Counted from the first letter of the stretch, positions 32,252-41,330 are shown. The stretch is DNA of 64,000 nt from Streptomyces tendae (GCF_008632955.1 NZ_CP043959.1:6386001-6450000); one strand, 5' to 3'. The notes: generated by a model from the letters alone, not told the origin. A program made the numbers and translations.

Positions 32252-32761
32252 ATGACGACTACCGAGAACAACAGCGCCGCGCCGCTCGACATCGAGATCG
32301 GCGCCCTGAACGGCGGTTCCGCCGACCTCTCGCAGTACGCGGGCCGTGCCGTGCTCGTCGTGAACGTGGCCTCCAAGTGCGGGCTGACCCCGCAGTACGC
32401 CGGTCTGGAGCGGCTGCACGAGCGGTACGCGGAGCAGGGCTTCACCGTGCTCGGCGTGCCCTGCAACCAGTTCCTCGGGCAGGAGCCGGGCTCCGCCGAG
32501 GAGATCGCCGAGTTCTGTTCGGCGACGTACGGGGTGACGTTCCCGATGACCGAGAAGGTCGAGGTGAACGGCGGGGGGCGGCACGCGCTGTACGAGCGGC
32601 TGGTCGGCTTCGCCGACGCCGAGGGGCACAGCGGGGACGTCCGCTGGAACTTCGAGAAGTTCCTGATCGGTCGGGACGGGGCGGTCGTGGCCCGTTTCTC
32701 GCCGCAGACCGAGCCGGAGTCGGCGGAGGTCGTGGCGGCCGTGGAGAAGGCGCTCGGCTGA
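32252..32761 (+). CDS. Glutathione-peroxidase-family thiol peroxidase
   Basis: A 169-aa Cys-type peroxidase. NVASKCGLTPQYAGLERLHE carries the peroxidatic Cys (Cys in place of Sec), VPCNQFLGQEPGSAEEIAEF the Gln and second Cys region, and VRWNFEKFLIGRDGAVVARF the Trp/Asn of the catalytic tetrad. FPMTEKVEVNG is the usual dimer-loop region of bacterial forms. Streptomyces make mycothiol rather than glutathione, so the reductant is probably thioredoxin. It is 73 bp downstream of the nucleotidyltransferase gene. Confidence 0.93.
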   Translation: MTTTENNSAAPLDIEIGALNGGSADLSQYAGRAVLVVNVASKCGLTPQYAGLERLHERYAEQGFTVLGVPCNQFLGQEPGSAEEIAEFCSATYGVTFPMTEKVEVNGGGRHALYERLVGFADAEGHSGDVRWNFEKFLIGRDGAVVARFSPQTEPESAEVVAAVEKALG

Positions 32762-32841
32762 CCGTTGACCTTGCCCCTGGGTCAGGGGTGAGGGTCTGCG
32801 TCACCGGACGGACGGACCGTCCGGTGACGGAGAATGCCGGC

Positions 32842-33675
32842 GTGGACGAGGAACTGCTCCCCATCGGGGCGTTCGCGGCCCGCACCCGGTTGTCGGCCAA
32901 GGCCCTGCGGTTGTACGACCGGACGGGGCTGCTGGTGCCGGCCCGGGTCGACGCGGACACCGGCTACCGGTTCTACCGGGCCGGCCAGGTCGAACGGGCA
33001 CGTCTGGTGGCCCTGTTGGCCCGTCTGGTGGCCCTGTTGCGGCAGCTGGACATGCCGCTGGCCCGGATCGCCGAGATCGTGGACGCGGACGGCGGCACGG
33101 CGGGGGCGGAGCGGCTCGCCGCGTACTGGGCGGACGTCGAGGCCCGGCACGCCGCCCGGCGGACGCTCGCCGACCATCTCCGTGGACGGTTGTCGGGAGG
33201 AGCTCCGAGGTACGGGAAGTTCACGGTGGACCTGGTGGACGTGCCGGAGCAGGTGATCGTCACCGAGTCGCGGCACGTGCTGGCGGACGAGCTGCCGGCG
33301 TGGATCGGCGCGGCGCTGGGGCGGCTGGAGGAGGGCGCGCGGGCGTACGTCGGGGTGACCGGGGCGCCGTTCGTCGTGTACCACGCCGAGGTGTCGGTGG
33401 AGAGCGACGGGCCCGCGGAGGCGTGCGTGCCGGTCGCCGACGCGGCGGCGGCCCGCGCCTGGGCGGAGGAGGGGGGCCGTGCCCGGGGGACGACGGTGCG
33501 GGTGGAGCCGGCGATGCGGCTGGCCCGTACCCGGATCACCAAGGCGCAGGTCGCGCACCCGCAGATCCTGGCCGCCTTCGAGGCGGTGGAGGAGTGGATG
33601 CGGGAGCGGGGGCTGACGTACGCGGGGCCGTGCCGTGAGGTGTACTTCGCGGACTGGGACGCCGCGGGGCCGTAG
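32842..33675 (+). CDS. MerR-family regulator with GyrI-like effector domain
   Basis: A 277-aa BmrR-type activator. The MerR HTH is PIGAFAARTRLSAKALRLYD, RTGLLVPARVDADTGYRFYR; the C-terminal GyrI-like small-molecule domain includes VYHAEVSVESDGPAEACVPV and GPCREVYFADWD. Between them the dimerisation region contains LVALLARLVALLRQLDMPLA, an in-frame 7-codon tandem duplication (33001-33021 and 33022-33042) that would lengthen the helix after the wing. GTG 32842 is preferred over GTG 32824 because GGAG lies 9 nt before it. Confidence 0.85.
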   Translation: MDEELLPIGAFAARTRLSAKALRLYDRTGLLVPARVDADTGYRFYRAGQVERARLVALLARLVALLRQLDMPLARIAEIVDADGGTAGAERLAAYWADVEARHAARRTLADHLRGRLSGGAPRYGKFTVDLVDVPEQVIVTESRHVLADELPAWIGAALGRLEEGARAYVGVTGAPFVVYHAEVSVESDGPAEACVPVADAAAARAWAEEGGRARGTTVRVEPAMRLARTRITKAQVAHPQILAAFEAVEEWMRERGLTYAGPCREVYFADWDAAGP

Positions 33676-33728
33676 GACCCGGTGTGCGACGTGGCGTTCC
33701 CGGTGGCCGGCCCGGCGGACTGAGCAGC

Positions 33729-33880
33729 CGGGCGGTCGGGCGGGCCTCCCGATGACCGGGCGGGCGGTCGGGCGAGCCTCCCGGCGACCGGGTGACCGGG
33801 CGGACGGGCCTCCCGATGACCGGGCGGGCGGTCGGGCGGGCCTCCCGGAGACCGGCGGGCGGGCCCCCGGTGACCGGGCC
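33729..33880. repeat. Imperfect GGCGGTCGGGCGGGCCTCCC repeats
   Basis: The core GCGGTCGGGCGGGCCTCCCG appears near 33732, 33765 (one change) and 33829, separated by GATGACCGGGCGG-type spacers. It lies in the 369-bp gap between the merR stop and scr2 stop, which holds no gene. Confidence 0.7.
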
Positions 33881-34044
33881 GGGGGTCCTCGGCCGTCGGG
33901 CGGTGGCGTGCGGGTCGCGCCGCCCGGCCGGGCGGGCCGGCGTCCGCCGTCGGGGCGGGTGGGCACGAGCCGAGCCCTCTCGGCAAGGACGGCGAACTGG
34001 TCGAGAGGGCCCTGTCGGTGGTGCGTGTGCCCGTGCGCCGGGGG

Positions 34045-34236
34045 TCAGGACCTGACCGAGGCCACGAAGGCGCTCCACGCGTCCACCGGGAACGCCAGCT
34101 TCGGGCCCTCGGGGATCTTGGTGTCCCCGAGCTCCAGCGCTTCCTCGGTGGTCGACCTGACCATCACGCACGCGCCGTTGTTGTTGGTGTAGGAGGACGT
34201 CGTCCACGTTTCCGTGGCGCCCAGACGAATTGCCAT
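34045..34236 (-). CDS. scr2: DUF397 protein, partner of the XRE regulator
   Basis: A 63-aa DUF397 protein: TWTTSSYTNNNGACVMVRST, then LELGDTKIPEGPKLAFPVDA and WSAFVASVRS, with the typical S-S-Y-...-G-x-C-V start and terminal WxxFl. It lies downstream of, and codirectional with, the XRE regulator at 34463-35320, the arrangement of Scr1/Scr2 (SCO4441/SCO4442). That pair was reported to stimulate antibiotic production in Streptomyces when expressed together. ATG 34236 is the family start. Confidence 0.85.
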   Translation of the reverse strand: MAIRLGATETWTTSSYTNNNGACVMVRSTTEEALELGDTKIPEGPKLAFPVDAWSAFVASVRS

Positions 34237-34462
34237 GTTCGCTCCGTAGCCAGATGCTGAGTTGCTGTCACCGTCTGCGCATTCCGGCGTGGACCCGCAG
34301 AACGGAATTGCGCCAACCATCGCTGCTGATTGGCGTGATCGACGCTACTCGCCACCCTCATCTTCCGGAGCGGTCGTTCACTCGACCGGATGGCATATAC
34401 CAGGCGGGACTTCCCGTCGCGCGTGTCGCCCGTGTATCATCCGGCCCTTCCCTGACGGGAGT

Positions 34463-35320
34463 TCACCGTGCGTAGTCCTTGGCGAGGCGCTCCACGAGCT
34501 GCCGGGACTGCTCCACGTTCAGCGACTGGGCCCGAAGGTGCTCGTACATCACCGTGTACTTCTGCACGTCGTGCGGCTTCTCCAGGTACAGGTCACTGGT
34601 GACGCCCTCGATGTACACCACGCTGGAGTCGGCCGCGTCGGCGAACTCCAGGATGGAGTACTGGCCGTTGATGCCCGCGTGCGCGCCCACCTCGAACGGC
34701 AGCACCTGCACGGTGACGTGCGGCAGCTGGCTCAGCTCCATGACGTGCTCGAGCTGTTCGCGCATCACCTGGCGGCTGCCGACCACCCGGTGCAGCGAGG
34801 CCTCGTCGAGCACCACCCACAACCGCAGCGGGTCCTGTTCGGCGGTGATCCGGCTCTGCCGGCGCAGCCGCACCTCCACCCGCTTGTCGTTCTCCTGCTC
34901 GCTGGACTCCGGCGAACCGCCCTGGACGATCGCCTCGGCGTAGGCGCGGGTCTGCAGCAGCCCGGTGATGATCTGCGGCTCGTACACCCGCAGCGACTCC
35001 GCGTCCGTCTCCAGACCGATGTAGACGCTGTACGGGATGTCGCCGAACGCGTGCCACCAGCCCTGCTGGCGGGAGTCCTTGGCCATCTGCATCAGCGAGT
35101 CGACGATCCGCTGGTCCTCGACCTCGTACACCCCGCACAGGTCCCGGACGTCGCGCTGGCTGATGCTGCGCCGGCCGTTCTCCAGCCGGCTGATCTTCGA
35201 CTGCGACACCAGCAGTCGCTCCGCGACCTCCTCGGCCGTCATGCCCTTCAGCTCACGGAGCCTGCGCAGCTCCTGGCCGAGCCGGCGCCGCCGGACGGTG
35301 GGATTGACATTGGACGCCAC
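34463..35320 (-). CDS. scr1: XRE-family regulator with DUF5753 domain
   Basis: A 285-aa protein. The HTH (LGQELRRLRELKGMTAEEVA, ERLLVSQSKISRLENGRRSI) is followed by the DUF5753 domain (WWHAFGDIPYSVYIGLETDA, VYEPQIITGLLQTRAYAEAI, EHVMELSQLPHVTVQVLPFE). In Streptomyces these proteins pair with DUF397 products and act as regulators of antibiotic production. The GTG at 35320 follows GGAGG by 10 nt. Four copies of an ACTTGCACTG-like element lie 30-75 bp upstream, a probable autoregulatory site. Confidence 0.88.
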   Translation of the reverse strand: MASNVNPTVRRRRLGQELRRLRELKGMTAEEVAERLLVSQSKISRLENGRRSISQRDVRDLCGVYEVEDQRIVDSLMQMAKDSRQQGWWHAFGDIPYSVYIGLETDAESLRVYEPQIITGLLQTRAYAEAIVQGGSPESSEQENDKRVEVRLRRQSRITAEQDPLRLWVVLDEASLHRVVGSRQVMREQLEHVMELSQLPHVTVQVLPFEVGAHAGINGQYSILEFADAADSSVVYIEGVTSDLYLEKPHDVQKYTVMYEHLRAQSLNVEQSRQLVERLAKDYAR

Positions 35321-35350
35321 GGGACGTGCACCTCCGGCTGCGTGCCTCGT

Positions 35351-35396
35351 ACTTGCACTGTCTTGCACTGCGTACTTGCACTGCGTACTTGCCACT
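35351..35396. promoter_or_regulatory. Direct repeats upstream of scr1
   Basis: ACTTGCACTG at 35351-35360 and 35374-35383, CTTGCACTG at 35362-35370 and ACTTGCCACT at 35387-35396 form four direct repeats. The 13-nt step between the last two, and their place in the scr1 promoter region, suggest cooperative binding of a regulator, possibly Scr1 itself. Confidence 0.55.
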
Positions 35397-35496
35397 TTGT
35401 GTGTCTGCTCGATGAGCAGACTGCCACCAAGGCGCGTACTACCGCTGGGAAATGGTGGATATACGACGGGTACACAACAGTGCGGGACCCGCCGGC

Positions 35497-35575
35497 CGGG
35501 AGCGCTGTCGGGCACGCCGAGCGGGGCGGAGAGAGCCCGTGCGTTCTCTCCGCCCCGCTCGGACAGCGGCTCCCG
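35497..35575. terminator. Very long two-part hairpin between scr1 and the GPP34 gene
   Basis: An inner perfect 18-bp stem (CCGAGCGGGGCGGAGAGA at 35517-35534 with its complement at 35545-35562) has a 10-nt loop. It is enclosed by a further 12-bp arm (CGGGAGCGCTGT against ACAGCGGCTCCCG). It lies 61 bp beyond the GPP34 stop on the minus strand and isolates that gene from scr1. Confidence 0.85.
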
Positions 35576-35635
35576 TGACCGGGTCTGCGGTGCCGTGGAT
35601 CCGTGGTGCCGTGCCGAGCCCTGGGGACGTACGGC

Positions 35636-36388
35636 TCAGTGGGCCACGGCGCGTGCCATGGATCCGTGGCGTGGTTGCGCCGGAACACCTCGGGCGGGTT
35701 CCGGTGCGCCCCTGCCGCCGGGGGCCTGCCGGCCCGCCGGTGCGGAGTTGCGGCGCGGCTGGGCCGCGACGCCGTTCTGGACGTCCATCACCGCGTGCGC
35801 GACGAGTCCGCCCATCGGGTCGTGCCGGATCAGGTCCCGCAACCGGGAGCGTGAGGAGCGACCCTCGTTCCCCGGGTACAGGTGCTTGCCGAGACCGACC
35901 GCGTGCGCCAGTGCGGCGAGCGCCGCGGTCCGCGGGTCCGGCGGGACGCCGGTGCGGATCGCGGAGTCCAGCCGGGCCCTGATCTCCCGGCTGATCTCGG
36001 TGTCCGTCGCCTGGTAGCGAGTCGTCGGCAGCACCCCGCACATCTGGCCGGCCACGGCGTGCACCATGCCGCACCGCTCCAGATGCGAGAGGTAGGTCTG
36101 GCGGAGCCCGAGTCGGGGCCCGCCGATCCAGTGGACCGCCCGCACCGGAGCGCCGCGCCTTCGCAGCAACTCCAACGCGCAGTCCAGTGTTGGGTCTCCA
36201 GTCGGCCGTGGCACCACCACGGCGATACGATCCCCGTCTGGGGCTATCCGTCCGGCCAGCGCCAGCTCCACTAGCTGCGCTCCGGCCAGACCGAGGTCGA
36301 GCGACTGCGGCTGTGCGGTGGTACCCGTGGTCGGGTCCAGCGCCAGCAGCAGAAGCTCCTCCGGAATTGTTCTGCGGCTCCTGCCCAT
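35636..36388 (-). CDS. GPP34 (Golgi phosphoprotein 3) family protein
   Basis: A 250-aa protein: MGRSRRTIPEELLLLALDPT, LAGAQLVELALAGRIAPDGD, RCGMVHAVAGQMCGVLPTTR and AALAALAHAVGLGKHLYPGN follow the GPP34 order. Eukaryotic GOLPH3 binds phosphoinositides on Golgi membranes; the many actinobacterial copies have no known role. The basic RSRRTIPEE start and a Pro/Arg-rich C-terminal tail (EPARGVPAQPRHGSMARA) flank the domain. GGGGAGG lies 5 nt before the chosen ATG. Confidence 0.85.
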   Translation of the reverse strand: MGRSRRTIPEELLLLALDPTTGTTAQPQSLDLGLAGAQLVELALAGRIAPDGDRIAVVVPRPTGDPTLDCALELLRRRGAPVRAVHWIGGPRLGLRQTYLSHLERCGMVHAVAGQMCGVLPTTRYQATDTEISREIRARLDSAIRTGVPPDPRTAALAALAHAVGLGKHLYPGNEGRSSRSRLRDLIRHDPMGGLVAHAVMDVQNGVAAQPRRNSAPAGRQAPGGRGAPEPARGVPAQPRHGSMARAVAH

Positions 36389-36626
36389 CCATGCCTCCCC
36401 GCGTGGATGAATGACAGGGTGACCCCTCTCACATTGGTCTGTCGAGAGCACGTGACCGGTTCGTAGTGGAACCGGTAGGTATGTCGTTCTCGTCTACCGC
36501 ATGGGGTAAGCCCGCACACAGGACACTGGTACATGGTTCGGACAGCGCTGCGGAGCGATGTCACGGGCGGGCGGTTCACGGTTCGGTTGGCGCACGCGGG
36601 GCGTGCGGCACATGGAGGAGGCATCG

Positions 36627-39179
36627 GTGGCGGGCGAGTCCCCCGACAGGTCGAAGCAGCGCGAGTCGTCGGCAGAACAGACGTCGGGGAGCGCCGGCCC
36701 GGTTCCCGAGAAGCAGGACCCCCGCCTGGCGGTGGCACGGGGGACGGAGTCCTCCGCGAGCGGGAAGCGGGCCTCCGGGGACGGGCGGGGCAGCGCCGAC
36801 ACGGCGACCCGTGTGCTGTCCGTGCGGGAGGCGTCGGCGGACGCGGAAGGGCCCGCGGAGGACCCGGACGCCGCGGACACCGCCGCGCCCGAGGACGCCG
36901 ACGAGTCGTCGGCCTCCGAGGCGCCCGAGACCGCCGAGACCCCCGAAGGCGGCTCCACGGCGGCGGGCCGCGACGGCCGCCTGCGGGAGGCGGTCGCGGC
37001 CTGGGTCCGCTCGGCGGAGCCGGCCGAGGGCACGGGCGAGGACGCCCCGGCTGCGGACGCGGAGGCGGAAGAGGCCTCGCGGGACGACGCCGGTACGGCG
37101 GGCGACACGAAGGCCGACGCTGCCGACGCCGAGGACACCGGGAACGCTCCGGCGGACGACGACGCGAAGGCCGACGCCGAGGACGGTGACGGCGGCCCGG
37201 TGGCCGGTACGGCCGTGAAGGCCGACGAGGACGCCACGGACGACACGTCCGACGACGCCACGGGCGCGAGCGAGGCGGACGACGCCCCCAAGGGCGCCGA
37301 CAGCGACGACAGCGCCGACAGCGAGACCTCCACGGCCCACGAGAAGCCCTCGGCCCCCGAAGCGGACGCCGACGGCCCCGAGGACGCCGAGGTGGCCCCT
37401 CGTGACGCCGAAGCCGGCACCGACGCCGAGGCCGGCACCGACGCCCCGTCCGCCGACAACGAGGGCGCCACCGACGACTCCGCCGACGCCGACGCCGACG
37501 AAGCGGAAGCCGACGACGACAAGAGCAAGGGCGACGACGACGCCCCGGCCCCGGGCTCCGCCGGCTCCGCCACGACCGGCGCCGGTGCCTCCAAGGGCTC
37601 CGTCGACCAGCCCACCGCCGTCTTCCGGGCCCCGCGCCCCTCCGCACCGTCCGTCGACCAGCCCACCACCATGCTGAAGCTGGGTGACGCGGCGGCCGCA
37701 CGCAAGAAGGCCGGCGCCGCCGCCGAGGCCCGCGGCGCCGAGGCCGAGGCCGAGCGGACCAGCAAGTTCGTCGCGCTGAAGCGGCTCGACGACCCCGCGG
37801 TGCGGCAGCCCCCGCGCCAGGGCGGTCCCGCCCCGGCCGAGTCGACGACGTTCCTGCCGCAGGTCGGCCCGGAGCGGACGACACAGCAGCCGCTGCCGCC
37901 CAAGCCGCCGCTGGACCTGCTGGCCGAGCTGACCAACACCCCGCCGCCCCCGCAGACCCCGCTGCGGACGGCCGTGCGACGGGTGAAGATCTGGACGCCG
38001 CTGGTCATCCTGCTGGTGATCGCCTTCGCGGTCGTGCAGAACGTCCGGCCGCTGCCGACACCCACGCTCGTGCTGACCGCCGAGGACAGCTACACCTTCA
38101 AGGGCGGCAAGCCGGACATCCCGTGGCCGGACAACGGTCAGGCCGCGCTGGACGTCGACGGCGTCGGCACCTTCGGCTCCTCCGGTGAGCAGAAGCCCGT
38201 GCCGATCGCCAGTGTCGCCAAGGTCATGACCGCGTACGTGATCCTGCGCGACCACCCGCTCAAGAGCGGCGCCGAGGGCCCGAAGATCCCGATCGACGCG
38301 CTCGCCGAGGAGCAGTCCGACGCCGGCCAGGAGTCGACCGTCAACGTCACCGAGGGCGACCAGATCTCCCAGCGGGAGGCGATCGAGGCCATCCTGATCG
38401 CGTCCGCGAACAACGTGGCGCGGCTGCTCGCCCGTTGGGACGCGAAGTCGGAGGACGCGTTCGTCGAGAAGATGAACGAGGCCGCCGAGGACCTCGGCAT
38501 GGCGGACACGACGTACACCGACCCCTCGGGTCTGAACAACACCACCGTGAGCACGGCCGTGGACCAGGTGAAGCTGGCCAGGGCCGCGATGCAGTTCCCC
38601 TCCTTCCGGGAGGTCGCCGCGATGATGTCGTACATCGACTACCAGGGTGAGAGGCACGACAACTGGAACCGGCTCGTCGGCCACGACGACGTCGTCGGCA
38701 TCAAGACCGGCACCACCACCTCCGCGCTCGGCAACCTCAGCTTCGCGGCGAAGAAGGACGTCGACGGCGAGGTGCACCGGATCGTCGGCGCGGTGCTGCG
38801 CCAGCCCGAGGGCGGCGAGGACAACACCATCCTGTCCGGCGCCCTGGAGGCCGGCCGCAACCTCGTCCTGGCCGGTCAGGACGCGCTCCGGGCCGAGACC
38901 ATCCTGAAGAAGGGCACCGTCGTCGGGTACGCGGACGACGGTCTCGGCGGGCGTACGCCGGTCGCCGTGACGGAGGACGTCAAGGCCGTCGGCTGGGCGG
39001 GGCTCTCGGTGAAGCTGACGTTCGCCGGGACCGAGCTGCCGCAGACGGCGAAGGCCGGGACGAAGGTCGGCACGCTCACCGTGGGTGACGGCAAGAACGG
39101 CGCCGTCAAGGTGCCGGTCGCCCTGCGGGAGGACCTCGTGGAGCCGGGCTTCACGGACAAGCTGACCCGTCTCACCTGA
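36627..39179 (+). CDS. D-alanyl-D-alanine carboxypeptidase with a long acidic N-terminal extension
   Basis: An 850-aa penicillin-binding protein that trims pentapeptides in the wall. About 450 residues of Asp/Glu/Ala-rich disordered sequence come first (for example DADADEAEADDDKSKGDDDA). A single membrane helix follows (WTPLVILLVIAFAVVQNV, near residue 465), then the serine peptidase domain with SVAK (nucleophile Ser), SANN (SxN) and IKTGTTT (KTG). The C-terminal beta domain follows. In position and make-up it matches SCO4439, reported to affect spore wall maturation. GTG 36627 is chosen for its GGAGGAGG site. The extension would be cytoplasmic, which is unusual. Confidence 0.9.
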   Translation: MAGESPDRSKQRESSAEQTSGSAGPVPEKQDPRLAVARGTESSASGKRASGDGRGSADTATRVLSVREASADAEGPAEDPDAADTAAPEDADESSASEAPETAETPEGGSTAAGRDGRLREAVAAWVRSAEPAEGTGEDAPAADAEAEEASRDDAGTAGDTKADAADAEDTGNAPADDDAKADAEDGDGGPVAGTAVKADEDATDDTSDDATGASEADDAPKGADSDDSADSETSTAHEKPSAPEADADGPEDAEVAPRDAEAGTDAEAGTDAPSADNEGATDDSADADADEAEADDDKSKGDDDAPAPGSAGSATTGAGASKGSVDQPTAVFRAPRPSAPSVDQPTTMLKLGDAAAARKKAGAAAEARGAEAEAERTSKFVALKRLDDPAVRQPPRQGGPAPAESTTFLPQVGPERTTQQPLPPKPPLDLLAELTNTPPPPQTPLRTAVRRVKIWTPLVILLVIAFAVVQNVRPLPTPTLVLTAEDSYTFKGGKPDIPWPDNGQAALDVDGVGTFGSSGEQKPVPIASVAKVMTAYVILRDHPLKSGAEGPKIPIDALAEEQSDAGQESTVNVTEGDQISQREAIEAILIASANNVARLLARWDAKSEDAFVEKMNEAAEDLGMADTTYTDPSGLNNTTVSTAVDQVKLARAAMQFPSFREVAAMMSYIDYQGERHDNWNRLVGHDDVVGIKTGTTTSALGNLSFAAKKDVDGEVHRIVGAVLRQPEGGEDNTILSGALEAGRNLVLAGQDALRAETILKKGTVVGYADDGLGGRTPVAVTEDVKAVGWAGLSVKLTFAGTELPQTAKAGTKVGTLTVGDGKNGAVKVPVALREDLVEPGFTDKLTRLT

Positions 39180-39224
39180 TCCGGAGCCGGGACGCAGCCG
39201 GTTCGCCGGCGGACCGGCACGGCC

Positions 39225-39270
39225 GCACCCCGCGGACCGCAGCCCACCCGGGCGACGGTCCGCGGGGTGC
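39225..39270. terminator. Terminator after the carboxypeptidase gene
   Basis: A perfect 15-bp stem (GCACCCCGCGGACCG at 39225-39239, complementary arm 39256-39270) with a 16-nt loop, 46 bp after the stop codon. Confidence 0.8.
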
Positions 39271-39332
39271 GTGCTAGCGTCACGAAACGGGCAGGAAACG
39301 GGCGAGGAACGGGATACGGGGAGTGCCTTCAG

Positions 39333-41282
39333 GTGGCGACAGCGGAGCCGACACGCGCCGACGACGCAGACCCGGGTCCGGGGGCAGACCCGCGAATACC
39401 CGCATCCGAAGCGGAACGCTCTTCGGGGACCGCGGACGGGGCCCCGGGGCCCGCTGAGGGGTCCGCCGGGCAGGCCGAGGGTGCCCGGGAGCCCGGACAC
39501 GCCCCGCGGTCCCCCGGCGCCGGTGACGCCGGAGCGGGAGACCCGGGCCGCGCCAAGGCCGCCGTCCTCGCCGTGCGCGCCCGCATGCTGCGGCACCCGG
39601 TGCTGTCCGTCACCGCGCTCGCCGGCCTGCTGCACGTCGTCTGGTTCTTCACCTTCGCGAACAGCGGCGGCGACCTCGCCGCGCAGGACGCGTGGGCCGA
39701 GTTCGTCGGCCGGCACCCCGCCTCCGCGTACAACCTCGCCTGGTACGGCGGGATGCACCCCGTGTCGTACAGCGTGGTGTCGCCCTACCTGATGTCGCTG
39801 CTCGGTGTGCGGACCACGATGATGATCGCGGGCACCGTCTCGGCCGGTCTGCTGACGTTGGTGCTGATGCGCAGCCGGTCCGTGCGCAATCCCCTGTGGG
39901 CCGCGCTCGCGGGCGTGTTCGCGCTGTTGTGCAACGCCGCCTCGGGCCGGGTGACGTACGGGCTGGGCACGATGTTCGCGCTCGGTGCCGTCGCGGTCGT
40001 CTTCTGCTGGCCCTACCGCTGGCGCTACAAGCGGTGGGCGAAGGCGCTGTGCGCGGCCCCGCTGGCGGCCCTGGCGACCATGGCGTCGCCGGTCGCGGGC
40101 CTGTTCGTGGGGCTGGTGGCGGTGGCGCTGTTCCTGCAGAAGCGCCGGCCGGGCGCGTGGGCGCTGGGGCTCGCGCCCAGCGCGGTGGTCGCGGTGTCGG
40201 CCTGGCTGTTCCCGTTCTCGGGCACGCAGCCGATGGGCTTCGGTTCGGTGATCCTGCCGCTGGTGTACTCGGTCCTGGTGTACCTGCTGGTGCCCGAGGA
40301 CTGGAAGACGGTCCGCATCACGGCCGCGGTGTACGGGCTCGGGGTGCTGCTGGTCTGGCTGATCAGCTCGCAGATCGGCTCCAACATGACGCGGCTGGCG
40401 ATGCTGTTCGGCGGTGTGGTGCTGGTGGCGGCGCTGCCGTTCGCCGCGCCCCGGACCCTCAAGTGGTACGCGCTGGTCGTCGCCGTGGTCGGCTTCACCT
40501 GCTGGATCGGCTTCAAGTCGGTGGACGACGTCGTGCACACCACGCCCACCGCGTCCTGGGCGCGCGAGCTGGCGCCGCTGGTGAACGAGCTCCAGGAGGT
40601 GGGCGCCGAGCGTGGCCGCGTCGAGGTCGTCCCGGCCCGCTCGCACCGTGAGGCGTCCGCGCTGGCGCCGTACGTGAACCTGGCGCGGGGCTGGAACCGG
40701 CAGGCCGATATGGAGCGCAACCCGCTCTTCTACGACGACACCCTCAACTCGGCGAACTACCACGAGTGGCTGAAGCGCTGGGGCGTGCACTTCGTGGTGC
40801 TGCCGAAGGACGAACCGGACGGTGACGGCGGCCAGCGGGAGCGGGACCTGGTGCAGGGCGGGCTGCCGTACCTGAAGCAGATCTGGGGCGACGCCAACTG
40901 GCAGCTGTTCGAGGTGCAGGGCCCGACCCCGCTGGCCGAGCCGAACACGGTCGTGGAGCGCGCCGAGCAGGGCGAGTGGACGCTGCGGGTGGAGAAGCCG
41001 GGCCGGATCCTGATCCGGGTGCCGTACTCGCCGTGGCTGGGCCTCGTCGACGCCGAGGGCAAGGCGCTGGAACCGCCGCAGGAGACGGAGGAGTCCGAGA
41101 ACCGTCCGGAGGACGAGCCGAGGACGTTCGAGAACGTCCACGGGTGCCTGATGGAGACGGAGGAGGACGCCAACGGCGACCAGTGGACGGTGCTGCTGGC
41201 GCCGGAGGCGGGGACGTACCGGCTGGCCGCTCCGTACAAGTGGGGCGAGCGGGGGACGCCCTGCCCGGACGAGCTGCGCTGA
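39333..41282 (+). CDS. Polytopic membrane protein with large C-terminal extracytoplasmic domain
   Basis: A 649-aa protein with a Gly/Pro/Ala-rich acidic start and about 11 membrane segments between residues 90 and 410 (LSVTALAGLLHVVWFFTFAN, AALAGVFALLCNAASGRVTY, ITAAVYGLGVLLVWLISSQI). A soluble domain contains YHEWLKRWGVHFVVLPKDEP and GEWTLRVEKPGRILIRVPYS. The layout resembles GT-C glycosyltransferase-like or 6-pyruvoyl-type membrane proteins of actinobacteria, but no catalytic DxE or DD was convincing. It is conserved next to the D,D-carboxypeptidase in Streptomyces, as I recall. The GTG start has GGGAG 11 nt upstream. Confidence 0.75.
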   Translation: MATAEPTRADDADPGPGADPRIPASEAERSSGTADGAPGPAEGSAGQAEGAREPGHAPRSPGAGDAGAGDPGRAKAAVLAVRARMLRHPVLSVTALAGLLHVVWFFTFANSGGDLAAQDAWAEFVGRHPASAYNLAWYGGMHPVSYSVVSPYLMSLLGVRTTMMIAGTVSAGLLTLVLMRSRSVRNPLWAALAGVFALLCNAASGRVTYGLGTMFALGAVAVVFCWPYRWRYKRWAKALCAAPLAALATMASPVAGLFVGLVAVALFLQKRRPGAWALGLAPSAVVAVSAWLFPFSGTQPMGFGSVILPLVYSVLVYLLVPEDWKTVRITAAVYGLGVLLVWLISSQIGSNMTRLAMLFGGVVLVAALPFAAPRTLKWYALVVAVVGFTCWIGFKSVDDVVHTTPTASWARELAPLVNELQEVGAERGRVEVVPARSHREASALAPYVNLARGWNRQADMERNPLFYDDTLNSANYHEWLKRWGVHFVVLPKDEPDGDGGQRERDLVQGGLPYLKQIWGDANWQLFEVQGPTPLAEPNTVVERAEQGEWTLRVEKPGRILIRVPYSPWLGLVDAEGKALEPPQETEESENRPEDEPRTFENVHGCLMETEEDANGDQWTVLLAPEAGTYRLAAPYKWGERGTPCPDELR

Positions 41283-41286
41283 GGCA

Positions 41287-41316
41287 GGCCCCGGGGAGAG
41301 TTCCCCGGGGCCTTTT
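41287..41316 (+). terminator. Rho-independent terminator
   Basis: An 11-bp perfect stem (GGCCCCGGGGA, GAGT loop, TCCCCGGGGCC) is followed by TTTT at 41313-41316. It starts four bases after the membrane-protein stop. Confidence 0.93.
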
Positions 41317-41330
41317 CCTGTCACCGTCAC

